This document shows, one piece after another, positions 50,723 through 59,200 of a stretch of 64,000 bases of DNA; position 1 is the stretch's first letter, and every line of letters starts with the position of its first letter. Made by a program: the position numbers and the translations under genes. The DNA is taken from NCBI RefSeq assembly GCF_001570525.1, contig NZ_BBXC01000008.1:523841-587840 (forward strand). Direction: 5' to 3'. The notes below the pieces were generated by a model. The model did not search any database and was not told the origin of the DNA. It worked only from the letters and a program-made list of their open reading frames with translations. Source of the DNA: Herbidospora sakaeratensis (GTDB taxonomy: Bacteria; Actinomycetota; Actinomycetes; Streptosporangiales; Streptosporangiaceae).

Positions 50723-53134
50723 GTGGACTACGTCCGGCTGTTGTCCGGGTCGTCGGTATGGCGCACCGCTTCGGAGCCTCTCCTGGGGCTGCCCGAACTC
50801 GTCATGTCCGACGGCCCGGTCGGGGTGCGCGGCCCCGGCTGGGACGAGCGGCGCACCTCGCTCGTCCTGCCCTCCCCCACCGCGCTGGCGGCGACCTGGG
50901 ACGTCGGCCTCGTGCGCGACCTCGGGGCCCTGCTGGGCGCCGAGGCCCGCCGCAAGGGGGTCGACGTCCTGCTGGCCCCCAACCTCAACCTGCACCGCTC
51001 CCCGCTCGGGGGCCGCCACTTCGAGTGCTTCTCCGAGGACCCGCTGCTGACCGGGCTGGCCGGGGCCGCCTACATCGCCGGCGTGCAGTCGCGCGGGGTC
51101 GCGGCGACGGCCAAGCACTACGTGGGCAACGAGGCCGAGACCGAGCGCATGACCTACGACTCGCTCATCGCCGCCCGCGTGCTGCGGGAGGTCTACCTCG
51201 CGCCGTTCGAGGCGGCGGTGGCGGCCGGGGTGTGGGTGGTGATGTCGGCGTACAACCAGGTCAACGGCGCTCCCATGGCGGAGAGCCCGCTGCTGCGCGA
51301 CCCGCTGAAGGCCGAGTGGGGCTTCGACGGGGTGGTGGTCTCCGACTGGGGCGGCGTCCGGTCGACGGTCGCCTCGGCCCTGTCGGGCCAGGACCTGGCG
51401 ATGCCGGGGCCGAACGACTTCTGGGGCGACCCGCTGCGCGCGGCCGTCGACGAGGGAACGGTTCCCGAGGAGGTCGTGCACGACAAGGTCGCCCGCCTGC
51501 GGCGGCTGGCCACGCGGGTCCGCGTCTTGCCCGAGGCGGCGACCGGGCCGGGATCAGACGCCGGACGCGACGCGCCCTTCCCGGCGGCCCTGCCCGCGAT
51601 GACGCTGGCCGAGCGGGTGCAGCTCGCCCGGAACGGTCGGCCGGCGCCGGAGATATCCGGATCGGAGCGGGCCGCCGACGGGCCTGCGGGCGATCCCGCC
51701 GAACTCGCGCTGCTCCGGCGGGCGGTGGCCGACTCCTGTGTGCTGCTGAAGAACGACGACGGGGTGCTGCCGCTGGGCACACCCCGCATCGCGGTCATCG
51801 GCGCGCACGCGGCGCGAACCCGGATCCAGGGCGGCGGGAGCGGCGGCGTCTACCCCTCGGAAGTGGTGTCGATCCTCGACGGGCTGCGCGAGGTCACGCC
51901 CGGCCTGACCTATGCGCCCGGGGTCGACCTCCAGGCCGGGCCGACGCCCGTCGACCGCGTGTGGGTGCGCATGCTCGGCGACGACGGCGAGGAGTTGTTC
52001 GCCGAGGACCGGCGGACCGGCTGGTTGCCCGAGCCGTCGGTGGTCGAGGGCACCAGGACCGTCGAGGTCAGCTCCTTCCTGCGTCCGGAAATTTCAGGAC
52101 ACTGGCGGTTGTCGATGGCCGGGTGGGGGCGGCTCACCCTGAGCGTCGACGGGCGGCCGGTCCTCGACACGCACGTCCCGTGCGACAGCGACGACCCCGC
52201 CACCGTCCACCTGAAACCGCCGTTCCGGCAGGCCGTCGTCTGGCTGGAGGAGGGCGTCGAGGTGCTCGTCACCGGCACCCGGGCGATCGAGCCGCACACC
52301 GGCCGGGCGTGCGTGCTGGCCGCCGACCCGCCGCGCCCCGACGACGACGCGGCGATCCAGGCCGCGGTCGACGCGGCGCGGACCGCCGACGTCGCGATCG
52401 TCGTCGTCGGCACCACCGAGGAGATCGAGAGCGAGGCGCACGACCGGACCGGCCTCGGCCTCCCCGGCCGCCAGGACGACCTCGTCAAGGCCGTCGCCGC
52501 CGCCGCGACGACCGTCGTCGTGGTCAACTCGGGCGGGCCGGTCGCGATGCCGTGGCGCGACGAGGTCGACGCCCTGCTGCTGTGCTGGTTCCCGGGGCAG
52601 CAGGGCGGGCACGGCGTCGCCGACGTCCTGTCGGGACGCCGCGAACCGGGCGGGCGGCTGCCGACGACCTGGAGCGACGTCCCGCTGGTGGAGGCCGCGC
52701 CGGCGCACGGGCAGGTGATCTACGCCGAGGGGCTGAACGTCGGCCATCGCGGCTGGCTGACCGCCGACCGGTCGCCCGCCTACTGGTTCGGCCACGGGCT
52801 CGGCTACACGACGTGGTCCTACGAGGACCTCACGCCGACCGGCGACGGGGTCCGGGTCAGGGTGCGGAACACCGGCGAGCGGCCCGGCCGGGAGGTCGTG
52901 CAGGTCTACCTGTCGAAACCGGGGTCGGGCCGGCCGCCGCGCTGGCTGGCCGGGTTCGCCGTCGTGCGGGCCGATCCGGGCGAGGCCGTCGAGGTGGCCG
53001 TGGCGCTGCCCAGGAGGGCCTTCCAGCACTGGGAGGCGGGCGGGTGGCGTACCGAGGACGGGGAGTTCGTCGTGCACGCCGGGCGTTCGGTGGTCGACCT
53101 GCGGCTCAAATGCGTTGCGTCGCCATCGCCGTGA
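50723..53134 (+). CDS. Glycoside hydrolase family 3, cytoplasmic
   Basis: The 803-residue protein has the same layout as the GH3 at 1507-3798: barrel with KHYVGNEAETER and VVSDWGG (nucleophile Asp208), sandwich domain with a PA14-like insertion, the acid/base region ESEAHDR, and a C-terminal fibronectin-III-like domain. There is no signal peptide. GTG 50723 is preceded by GGGGGG; no earlier start fits. It has its own LacI-operated promoter, so it probably hydrolyses imported oligosaccharides, and could also remove sugars from the NRPS product. An extra Ala/Gly-rich stretch (~275-325) is absent from the paralogue. Confidence 0.9.
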   Translation: MDYVRLLSGSSVWRTASEPLLGLPELVMSDGPVGVRGPGWDERRTSLVLPSPTALAATWDVGLVRDLGALLGAEARRKGVDVLLAPNLNLHRSPLGGRHFECFSEDPLLTGLAGAAYIAGVQSRGVAATAKHYVGNEAETERMTYDSLIAARVLREVYLAPFEAAVAAGVWVVMSAYNQVNGAPMAESPLLRDPLKAEWGFDGVVVSDWGGVRSTVASALSGQDLAMPGPNDFWGDPLRAAVDEGTVPEEVVHDKVARLRRLATRVRVLPEAATGPGSDAGRDAPFPAALPAMTLAERVQLARNGRPAPEISGSERAADGPAGDPAELALLRRAVADSCVLLKNDDGVLPLGTPRIAVIGAHAARTRIQGGGSGGVYPSEVVSILDGLREVTPGLTYAPGVDLQAGPTPVDRVWVRMLGDDGEELFAEDRRTGWLPEPSVVEGTRTVEVSSFLRPEISGHWRLSMAGWGRLTLSVDGRPVLDTHVPCDSDDPATVHLKPPFRQAVVWLEEGVEVLVTGTRAIEPHTGRACVLAADPPRPDDDAAIQAAVDAARTADVAIVVVGTTEEIESEAHDRTGLGLPGRQDDLVKAVAAAATTVVVVNSGGPVAMPWRDEVDALLLCWFPGQQGGHGVADVLSGRREPGGRLPTTWSDVPLVEAAPAHGQVIYAEGLNVGHRGWLTADRSPAYWFGHGLGYTTWSYEDLTPTGDGVRVRVRNTGERPGREVVQVYLSKPGSGRPPRWLAGFAVVRADPGEAVEVAVALPRRAFQHWEAGGWRTEDGEFVVHAGRSVVDLRLKCVASPSP

Positions 53135-53160
53135 CCGCTATCAATGGGGGCCGGACGAAA

Positions 53161-53202
53161 GGAGGAATCGCTATGTATGGCAGCGTCACGCCCGATTCCT
53201 CC
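53161..53202 (+). promoter_or_regulatory. RNA hairpin that masks a strong ribosome binding site
   Basis: GGAGGAATCG (53161-53170) and CGATTCCTCC (53193-53202) are a perfect 10-bp inverted repeat with a 22-base loop. The left arm contains the Shine-Dalgarno sequence of the mini-ORF at 53173, so folding would block its translation. It may equally be a terminator of the GH3 gene. Confidence 0.55.
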
Positions 53203-53220
53203 CGACAGGGCGAGGAGTGA
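53173..53220 (+). CDS. Possible 15-residue leader peptide
   Basis: ATG 53173 follows AAAGGAGGAA, the best Shine-Dalgarno sequence I found in the window, and opens a frame of 15 codons (MYGSVTPDSSRQGEE) ending 27 bases before the acetyltransferase start. The combination of strong SD, short frame and overlapping hairpin suggests a leader that controls the next gene. There is no Trp/His-type codon run to indicate a classical amino acid attenuator. It could be chance. Confidence 0.4.
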   Translation: MYGSVTPDSSRQGEE

Positions 53221-53247
53221 TCGGGCGACCTCTCACAAAGGAAGCCC

Positions 53248-54135
53248 ATGTTGGAACTCCGGCCCCTGAAGGGCCGTCACGAACTCGACCTCTTCCGCTG
53301 TTTCCCCTCGTCGCTCAACGGCGAACTGGAAGCCGACCTGGAGGCGGGCCGCCGCCGCCTCGGCTGGTTGTGGGTGGCGCTCCGCGACGGCGAGCCCGTC
53401 GCCCGCGCCGCCTGGTGGGGGCGCGACGCCGCCGAAGCCCCGCTGCTCATGGACGTCTTCGACCTCGCCACCCCGGAAGACGGCCGGGCCCTGCTCGACG
53501 CCGCCCTGCGCCACGTGGTCACCGGGACCCCGCCGCAGTTCCTGCGGTTCGTCCCGCCCGACTGGCGCGACCACGACACGACCTGGCTCGACGTCCTGCG
53601 GGAGGCGGGCGCGAAACCGCTCGTGGAGCGCCTGCGCCTGGAGTGGCGTCCGGGCACGCCCATCGCCGTCACGAACGTCGAGTTCCGCGAGCCCGCAGGC
53701 CGCGCGGAACTGGTCGGCCTGATGACCCGGGTGACCGAGGGCAGCCTCGACGTCCACACCCGAGCCGAGCTGGCCCGGATGACCCCCCGGGAACAGGCCG
53801 AGAGCCAGTACGAGCAGGAGCTGGCCCTCTACCGGTCGCCCCGTGAGTGGTGGCGGGTCGCGGTCGTCGGCGGCGAGCCCGCCGGTTTCGTCATCCCGGC
53901 CAGGAACGCCTACAACCCGATCATCGCCTACATCGGCGTCGTCCCGGCCCACCGGGGGAAGGGGCTCGTCGGCGAACTGCTCGCCGAGGGCACCCGGATC
54001 CTGGCGGGAAACGGCGTTCCCAGGATCCGCGCCAGCACCGACGTCACCAACGTGCCGATGGCCCGTGCCTTCGCCCGCGCGGGCTACGTCACCATCGAGC
54101 ACCAGGTCGACCTGGTCTGGGAGCAGCCTGTGTGA
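53248..54135 (+). CDS. GNAT-family N-acetyltransferase
   Basis: The 295-residue protein has a C-terminal GNAT domain with acetyl-CoA motif A, YIGVVPAHRGKGLVGELL (~230-247), followed by STDVTNVPMARAFARAGY. The first ~140 residues look like a degenerate second GNAT half, as in mycothiol-synthase-like double GNATs. ATG 53248 follows AAAGGAAG. The acceptor is unknown; it could be a small amine or an antibiotic. It lies between two operator-controlled genes but has no palindrome of its own. Confidence 0.88.
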   Translation: MLELRPLKGRHELDLFRCFPSSLNGELEADLEAGRRRLGWLWVALRDGEPVARAAWWGRDAAEAPLLMDVFDLATPEDGRALLDAALRHVVTGTPPQFLRFVPPDWRDHDTTWLDVLREAGAKPLVERLRLEWRPGTPIAVTNVEFREPAGRAELVGLMTRVTEGSLDVHTRAELARMTPREQAESQYEQELALYRSPREWWRVAVVGGEPAGFVIPARNAYNPIIAYIGVVPAHRGKGLVGELLAEGTRILAGNGVPRIRASTDVTNVPMARAFARAGYVTIEHQVDLVWEQPV

Positions 54136-54157
54136 ACTGCGTGTTTCCAACACGGTA

Positions 54158-54207
54158 TTGACAAGGTGAGATGACACGGCCCACTCTCCTTTGGAGAGCG
54201 CTCTCCA
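54158..54207 (+). promoter_or_regulatory. Promoter and LacI-family operator of the DUF1996 gene
   Basis: TTGACA (54158-54163) with a weak -10 CACTCT (54182-54187) is followed by TGGAGAGCGCTCTCCA at 54192-54207. The operator ends 28 bases before the GTG start. The -35 to operator distance (34 bases) matches that of the glucanase site. Confidence 0.65.
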
Positions 54208-54235
54208 TCACCCCCCTTCTTGCCGAGGAGACGCC

Positions 54236-55573
54236 GTGCATCCACGAATACGCCTAAGCCTGATCGTCGCCACCATCGTGGCGACGATCACGGCCGGGCT
54301 GGCCGTCATCGCGCCCGCGATGGCCGCCGACGCCCTCATCTCCCAGAACCGGCCGGCCACCGCCTCGTCGAACGAGGGCGACGGCTACGCCGCCGGCGCC
54401 GCGTTCGACGGCAACACCGGCACCCGCTGGGCCAGCGCCTTCAGCGACCCCCAGTGGATCCAGGTCGACCTGGGCGGCAACGCCACGATCTCCCAGGTGG
54501 TCCTCCAGTGGGAGGGCGCCTACGGGAAGTCGTTCAAGATCCAGACCTCCGCCAACGCGGGCGGGCCGTACACGGACGTCTACACCACCACGACCGGCGC
54601 GGGCGGCACGCAGACGCTGAACGTCACCGGCTCGGGGCGCTACGTCCGCCTCTACGGCACCCAGCGCGGCACCGGCTATGGCTACTCGATCTGGGAGTTC
54701 AAGATCTACGGCACGGGCGGCTCCGGCCAGCAGCCGGTCCCGAGCCCGACGTTCACCGACCCGGTGACCCACCGCGAGTTCCAGGCCAACTGCTCGCTCA
54801 CCCAGCACCGCCCGGACGACCCCATCGTCTACCCGAACCTGCCGGGCGCGTCTCACATGCACACGTTCGTCGGCAACACCACGACGAACGCGTCCAGCAC
54901 CTCGGCGTCGCTGCTCAACGGCTCGACGTCGTGCACCAACCCGCATGACAAGTCGGCCTACTGGTTCCCCAGCTTCTACAAGGGCGACCAGCTGATCGCC
55001 CCGACCGGCCACCAGGTCATCTACTACAAGTCCGGCATCCACGAGTACTGGCGCGTGGTGCCCTTCCCGCAGGGCCTGCGCTTCGTCGTCGGCAGCCCGA
55101 CCGCCACGCTCGCCGAGTTCCGCGACTCCCCCGGCCGGGTCGAGGGCTTCGAGTGCGGCAACCTGTCCTTCCAGTGGGACATCCCGGCCAACTGCCCGGC
55201 GGGCAGCCAGGTCAACGTGCGTTACCAGGCCCCGAGCTGCTGGGACGGGGTGAACCTCGACAGCGCCAACCACAAGAGCCACATGGCCTACCCGGTCGGC
55301 GGCTACTGCCCGTCGTCCCACCCGGTGGCGGTGCCGATGCTCGAATTCAAGATCGCTTTCCCGGCGAGCGGAGACCTGTCGAACGCCAGGTTGTCGAGTG
55401 GCCGCGGCTACTCGTGGCACTACGACTTCTTCAACGCCTGGGACAACCCGGCGATCCTGGCCGCGCTGGTCCGCCACTGCATCAACGGCGGCCTCCAGTG
55501 CAACCCGCGCGGCTACGACCTCTACAAACCCCACCGAGGGGCGGCGCTGACGGAGAACTTCGAACTTCCGTGA
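54236..55573 (+). CDS. Secreted discoidin-DUF1996 protein
   Basis: The 445-residue protein has a signal peptide (~1-32, APAMAA), an F5/8-type C (CBM32-like) domain (~36-160) almost identical in wording to those of the glucanase at 36981-40376 (for example YGKSFKIQTS, RYVRLYGTQRGTGYGYS), and a C-terminal DUF1996 domain (~175-430) with ASHMHTFVGN, HKSHMAYP and YSWHYDFFNAW. DUF1996 also occurs in fungal secreted WSC proteins, and its biochemical activity is not known; the conserved His residues suggest metal or glycan binding. GTG 54236 follows GAGGAG. The shared operator places it in the glucan-utilisation regulon. Confidence 0.88.
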   Translation: MHPRIRLSLIVATIVATITAGLAVIAPAMAADALISQNRPATASSNEGDGYAAGAAFDGNTGTRWASAFSDPQWIQVDLGGNATISQVVLQWEGAYGKSFKIQTSANAGGPYTDVYTTTTGAGGTQTLNVTGSGRYVRLYGTQRGTGYGYSIWEFKIYGTGGSGQQPVPSPTFTDPVTHREFQANCSLTQHRPDDPIVYPNLPGASHMHTFVGNTTTNASSTSASLLNGSTSCTNPHDKSAYWFPSFYKGDQLIAPTGHQVIYYKSGIHEYWRVVPFPQGLRFVVGSPTATLAEFRDSPGRVEGFECGNLSFQWDIPANCPAGSQVNVRYQAPSCWDGVNLDSANHKSHMAYPVGGYCPSSHPVAVPMLEFKIAFPASGDLSNARLSSGRGYSWHYDFFNAWDNPAILAALVRHCINGGLQCNPRGYDLYKPHRGAALTENFELP

Positions 55574-55587
55574 CGCGCCGCTGAAGA

Positions 55588-55613
55588 GCTCCCGGCTCGG
55601 CGCGGCCGGGAGC
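55588..55613 (+). terminator. Hairpin terminator after the DUF1996 gene
   Basis: GCTCCCGGC (55588-55596) and GCCGGGAGC (55605-55613) form a 9-bp stem with an 8-base loop, 15 bases after the TGA. It marks the right border of the operator-controlled locus. Confidence 0.75.
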
Positions 55614-55703
55614 CCGTGAAAGATTCAAAAGCCAAAAGCAGCTTTCTTTACGGCTACCGCCCACACTTGGGCGAAGTCGGCGCGAGCGCGTTGAATAGCC
55701 GGA

Positions 55704-58142
55704 ATGCAGGAGGTTTTCGTCGGCCGCGAGGCCGAGCTGACCTGGCTGGCCACCACCCGCGCGCACGTGGTGGGGATCGACGGCGAACCGGGCATCGGCA
55801 AGACGGCGCTGGCCCGCCGCTTCACCGCGAGCCAGGACCGGCCGGTCTTCTGGGCCGCCGCCGACGAACACGAGCCGGAACTGGCCTGGGAGGGCCCCGA
55901 ACCGGTGTTCCGCGACTGCGTCGTGGTGCTCGACGACGCCCACTGGGCCGACCGCGACCAGCTCGGCGCGCTGCGCCTGGCGATCCGGCGGCGTCCCGAC
56001 GTGCTGGTGCTGGTCGTCGGCGACCTGGAAGCCCTGGGCGACGGCTGGCGCCGCCTGATGACCGAACGTGTCACGCTGTCCGGCCTGACCGCCGGCGACC
56101 TGATCCGGCTGGCCGCCCTGTGCGGGCACCCGGAACTGTCGGCGGCCGGGGCGGCCCGCCTGCACGAGCACACCGGCGGCCATCCCCTGCACGCCCGCCA
56201 CCTGCTCGACGAGCTCGACCCGCACACCCTCGCCTACGGCGCCGGCCCGCTGCCCGCGCCCCGCTCGGTCGTGACGGCCGTCCGCGACCGCCTGCGCAGA
56301 TGCACGCCGGAGGTCAGAGCCCTGCTGGAGGCCGGTTCGGTGGAGGGGCGGCGCTGGCCCGCCGACTCCGACGCGGCGGTGGCGACCGGCCTGGTCAGGC
56401 GGACCGGCAAGGGGCTGGAGTTCACCAGCGCGCTGGTCCGCAGCGTGCTCTACCACGACATCCCCGAGCCCCGCCGCCGCACCCTGCACGCCCGGCACGA
56501 CTCGCTGCGGCACCGCATCGCCGCCGCCGGCGGCACGCCCGACGAGACGCTGGCCGCCGACATCGCCCGCGAGGCGACCCGGCTGCAGCGCGACTCCCGC
56601 ACCCAGGAGGCGGCGGTCCTGCTGGCCCAGTCGCTCCCGCTGACCGGCGACCGGGAACTCCGGCTGGCCGCGCTCGAGGCCATGCTGGTGGCCGGCGACC
56701 TGGCCCGCACCCTGCCGTTCCGCGGCTGGCTGGCCGCCGACCGCAGCAGGCGGGGCCGCTACGTGCACGGCTACCAGACGCTCCTCATGGGCCAGGTCGC
56801 CGAGGCCCGGTCGCTGCTGCTGCGGGCGCTGGACCTGCCGGCCGAGCGGGGCCCGGCCGACCTCGACGCCCGGATCGCCAGCCAGCTCGCCGTCATCGGC
56901 GTCGTCACCGTCTCCGACCACGACATGATCACCTTCGGCGCGCGGGCGGTGGCAGGCGCGCGGGAACCCTGGGTGGCCGCCTTCGCCTGGTTCGCCCGCG
57001 CTCTGGGCCTGGCCGTCGCCGGGCGCGGCGCGGAGGCGCTGGAGCTGCTGACCTCGGCCGACACCCCCGGCGCGCCCGCCGGGCTCGACGGCCTGGTGGC
57101 CCGCGGCATGATCCGCCTGTGGCGGGGCGACCTCGACGGCTCCTGCGCCGACCTGCGGCTGGCCGTCCACCGCGCGGCCGAGGGCGAACCGCTGCGGGTC
57201 GGGCAGGCGCTCGGATTCCTCGGCGAGGCGCTCTACCGGCGCGGCGAACTGGCCGAGGCGGTGCTGCACACCGAGCTCGCGGTGGCCGACGCCCAGGACA
57301 ACGAGCGGGTCTGGGACTACGCCATGCTGCACGCCCAGGCCGCCTACCCGCTGGCCGCGATGGGCGAGTGGGCCCGCGCGGGCGCGCACGCCGAGGAGTC
57401 GGCCCGCTGGGCCCGCGCCACCGGCATCCCCGCCGCCCGCGTCTACGCCGCCGCCGCGGCCATCGCCATCGCGCGGGCCCGCGACGACCCGTCGTGGGCG
57501 CTGGCCGCGTCGACCGACCTGGCCGGGGTCTATCCGGCCGGTGAACCGGGCACCCACCTGCTCGGCGCGGTCCGGGAGGAGGCCCTCGCCCAGCTGGGCC
57601 GGGCGGACGATCTCGGGGACGTCCCGGACTTCCCCGACGGTCTGGGCGCCTCCCGGGCCCGCGGGCTGATCGCGATGGCGCGCGGCGACCACGAACGGGC
57701 GCTGGCCTGCTTCGCCGAGGCCCGCGCGCACGCCGCGCCGTTCCCGCTGGAGCGCGCGTTCGTCGACCTCCTCACGGGCCGCTGTCACCTGCTCCGGGGC
57801 CGGGCGAAGGCGGGCGAGCGGGCGCTGCGGACGGCGTACCGGGAGTTCGAGCGCATCGGCGCCCGCGCCTACCAGGACCTGACGCGCGCCGCCGCCCGCG
57901 ACGCGGGCCTGGTGGTCGACGGGCCCGCGCGCCCGTTCGACGACCTCACCCCCGCCGAACGCGCCGTCGCCGGGCTGGCCTGCGACGGCCTGACCAACCG
58001 GGAGATCGCCGACCGGCTCGTGGTCAGCGTCAAGACGGTCGAGTTCCATCTCGGGCACGTGTTCCGGCGGCTCGACATCTCCTCGCGGCGGGAGCTGCGC
58101 GAGCTGGGGTCGGCGGCCGGAATTCCCGGGGTCGCACCCTGA
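55704..58142 (+). CDS. LAL-type LuxR-family transcriptional regulator
   Basis: The 812-residue protein has an N-terminal AAA-like ATPase (FVGREAEL, Walker A GEPGIGKT at 27-34, Walker B VVVLDDAHWAD), a long helical TPR-like middle, and a C-terminal LuxR helix-turn-helix (LTPAERAVAGLACDGLTNRE begins it, ~747-812). Large ATP-binding LuxR regulators of this kind often control secondary metabolism or sugar use. The N-terminal ATPase is shorter than usual between Walker A and B. It sits between the NRPS/glucanase locus and the lasso cluster and could serve either, or neither. ATG 55704 matches the family start. Confidence 0.92.
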   Translation: MQEVFVGREAELTWLATTRAHVVGIDGEPGIGKTALARRFTASQDRPVFWAAADEHEPELAWEGPEPVFRDCVVVLDDAHWADRDQLGALRLAIRRRPDVLVLVVGDLEALGDGWRRLMTERVTLSGLTAGDLIRLAALCGHPELSAAGAARLHEHTGGHPLHARHLLDELDPHTLAYGAGPLPAPRSVVTAVRDRLRRCTPEVRALLEAGSVEGRRWPADSDAAVATGLVRRTGKGLEFTSALVRSVLYHDIPEPRRRTLHARHDSLRHRIAAAGGTPDETLAADIAREATRLQRDSRTQEAAVLLAQSLPLTGDRELRLAALEAMLVAGDLARTLPFRGWLAADRSRRGRYVHGYQTLLMGQVAEARSLLLRALDLPAERGPADLDARIASQLAVIGVVTVSDHDMITFGARAVAGAREPWVAAFAWFARALGLAVAGRGAEALELLTSADTPGAPAGLDGLVARGMIRLWRGDLDGSCADLRLAVHRAAEGEPLRVGQALGFLGEALYRRGELAEAVLHTELAVADAQDNERVWDYAMLHAQAAYPLAAMGEWARAGAHAEESARWARATGIPAARVYAAAAAIAIARARDDPSWALAASTDLAGVYPAGEPGTHLLGAVREEALAQLGRADDLGDVPDFPDGLGASRARGLIAMARGDHERALACFAEARAHAAPFPLERAFVDLLTGRCHLLRGRAKAGERALRTAYREFERIGARAYQDLTRAAARDAGLVVDGPARPFDDLTPAERAVAGLACDGLTNREIADRLVVSVKTVEFHLGHVFRRLDISSRRELRELGSAAGIPGVAP

Positions 58143-58177
58143 AGCCCCCGGGCGGCGAGCGCGCCTACCCTCGCGCC

Positions 58178-59200
58178 ATGCCGCTGCGCAAAGCGCTCAT
58201 CCTGACACTGACGACGGCGCTGGTCCTGACACCGGCGACGGCCGACGCCCACCCCAAGCCGGTCAACGGCTTCGCGAAGTGGGGCCCGTGGAACCAGAAG
58301 CTGCCCCGCAACGTGCCGCTGGCCCCGAACTCGCAGGCCATCGTGGACAACATCAAGCTCGACAAGGAGCAGAACTACGGCAGCTGGGCGATCAACACCG
58401 ACGAGTACTCGGCGCCCATCTACACCGTCGGACGGCACACCCCCCGCAAGCAGTGGCGTTTCTCCGACTGCCTGGGCCTCCCCCACCTGGCCCCGGTCAT
58501 CGCCGACTCGCTGCGCTCGGTGCCCACCCCCGCCGACCTGATCGTCTCGAAGGGCACCGACGCCTCCGTGGCGATCTACCAGCCCTCCACCGACACCTAC
58601 TGGGACTTCTGGCGCGCCGAGAAGGACGCCCTGGGCAACTGGTCGGCCTGCTGGGGCGGCAAGATCGAGAACTACTCGCGGAACCCGGGCATCTTCGACA
58701 ACCCGCTCGGCGCGACCGCGACCGGCCTGCCGTTCGGCGCGTTCACGATCCGCATCGAGGAACTGCGCCGGGGCCGCATCGACCACGCCCTCAACATCGT
58801 GACGGTCCGGACCAGGGCGAACTGCAACAGCTGGCCCGCCACCCGCAACGACGGCTTCGTGGAGGGGGCCGACATCCCGTGCGAGGGCCAGCGTTTCCGC
58901 CTCGACCCGGCCTTCGACGTCTCGACCCTGACCTCCCCCGCCGCCCGGACCATCGCGCGGGCCATGCAGGAATACGGCCTGATCATGACCGACAAGGGCG
59001 GCGCCCTGGTGACGTACGCCGAGGACCCCCGGCCGCACATGGCCCGCAACGGCGGCGTGGACCCGTACTTCGAGCTCTTCGACCCCGACCACCTCGTGGA
59101 GCCCGACGGGCCGGAGAAGTACTTCGTGTTGTCGGAGATCCCGGTGGAACGCCTCCAGGCGCTGCCGATGGACTACGGCAAGGGCCGCAGCCGGTGGTAG
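58178..59200 (+). CDS. Secreted protein of unknown function
   Basis: The 340-residue protein has a signal peptide (1-24, ATADA) followed by a soluble domain with four Cys (FSDCLG, SACWGG, RANCNSW, IPCEGQ), probably two disulfides. Aromatic-rich YWDFWRAEKD and a GATATGLPFGAFTIR segment suggest a beta-sandwich, carbohydrate-active-like fold, and I have seen this pattern in actinobacterial hypothetical secreted proteins, but I do not recognise a named family. It ends inside the 3' end of the converging lasso B gene (28-base overlap). Confidence 0.75.
   Translation: MPLRKALILTLTTALVLTPATADAHPKPVNGFAKWGPWNQKLPRNVPLAPNSQAIVDNIKLDKEQNYGSWAINTDEYSAPIYTVGRHTPRKQWRFSDCLGLPHLAPVIADSLRSVPTPADLIVSKGTDASVAIYQPSTDTYWDFWRAEKDALGNWSACWGGKIENYSRNPGIFDNPLGATATGLPFGAFTIRIEELRRGRIDHALNIVTVRTRANCNSWPATRNDGFVEGADIPCEGQRFRLDPAFDVSTLTSPAARTIARAMQEYGLIMTDKGGALVTYAEDPRPHMARNGGVDPYFELFDPDHLVEPDGPEKYFVLSEIPVERLQALPMDYGKGRSRW

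Noticed and set aside
47849-53134. Single 1761-codon frame running through NRPS2 into the GH3
   Set aside because: The first 2.8 kb is an out-of-frame shadow of the NRPS module; GH3 homology starts at about 50723 after a GGGGGG ribosome site.
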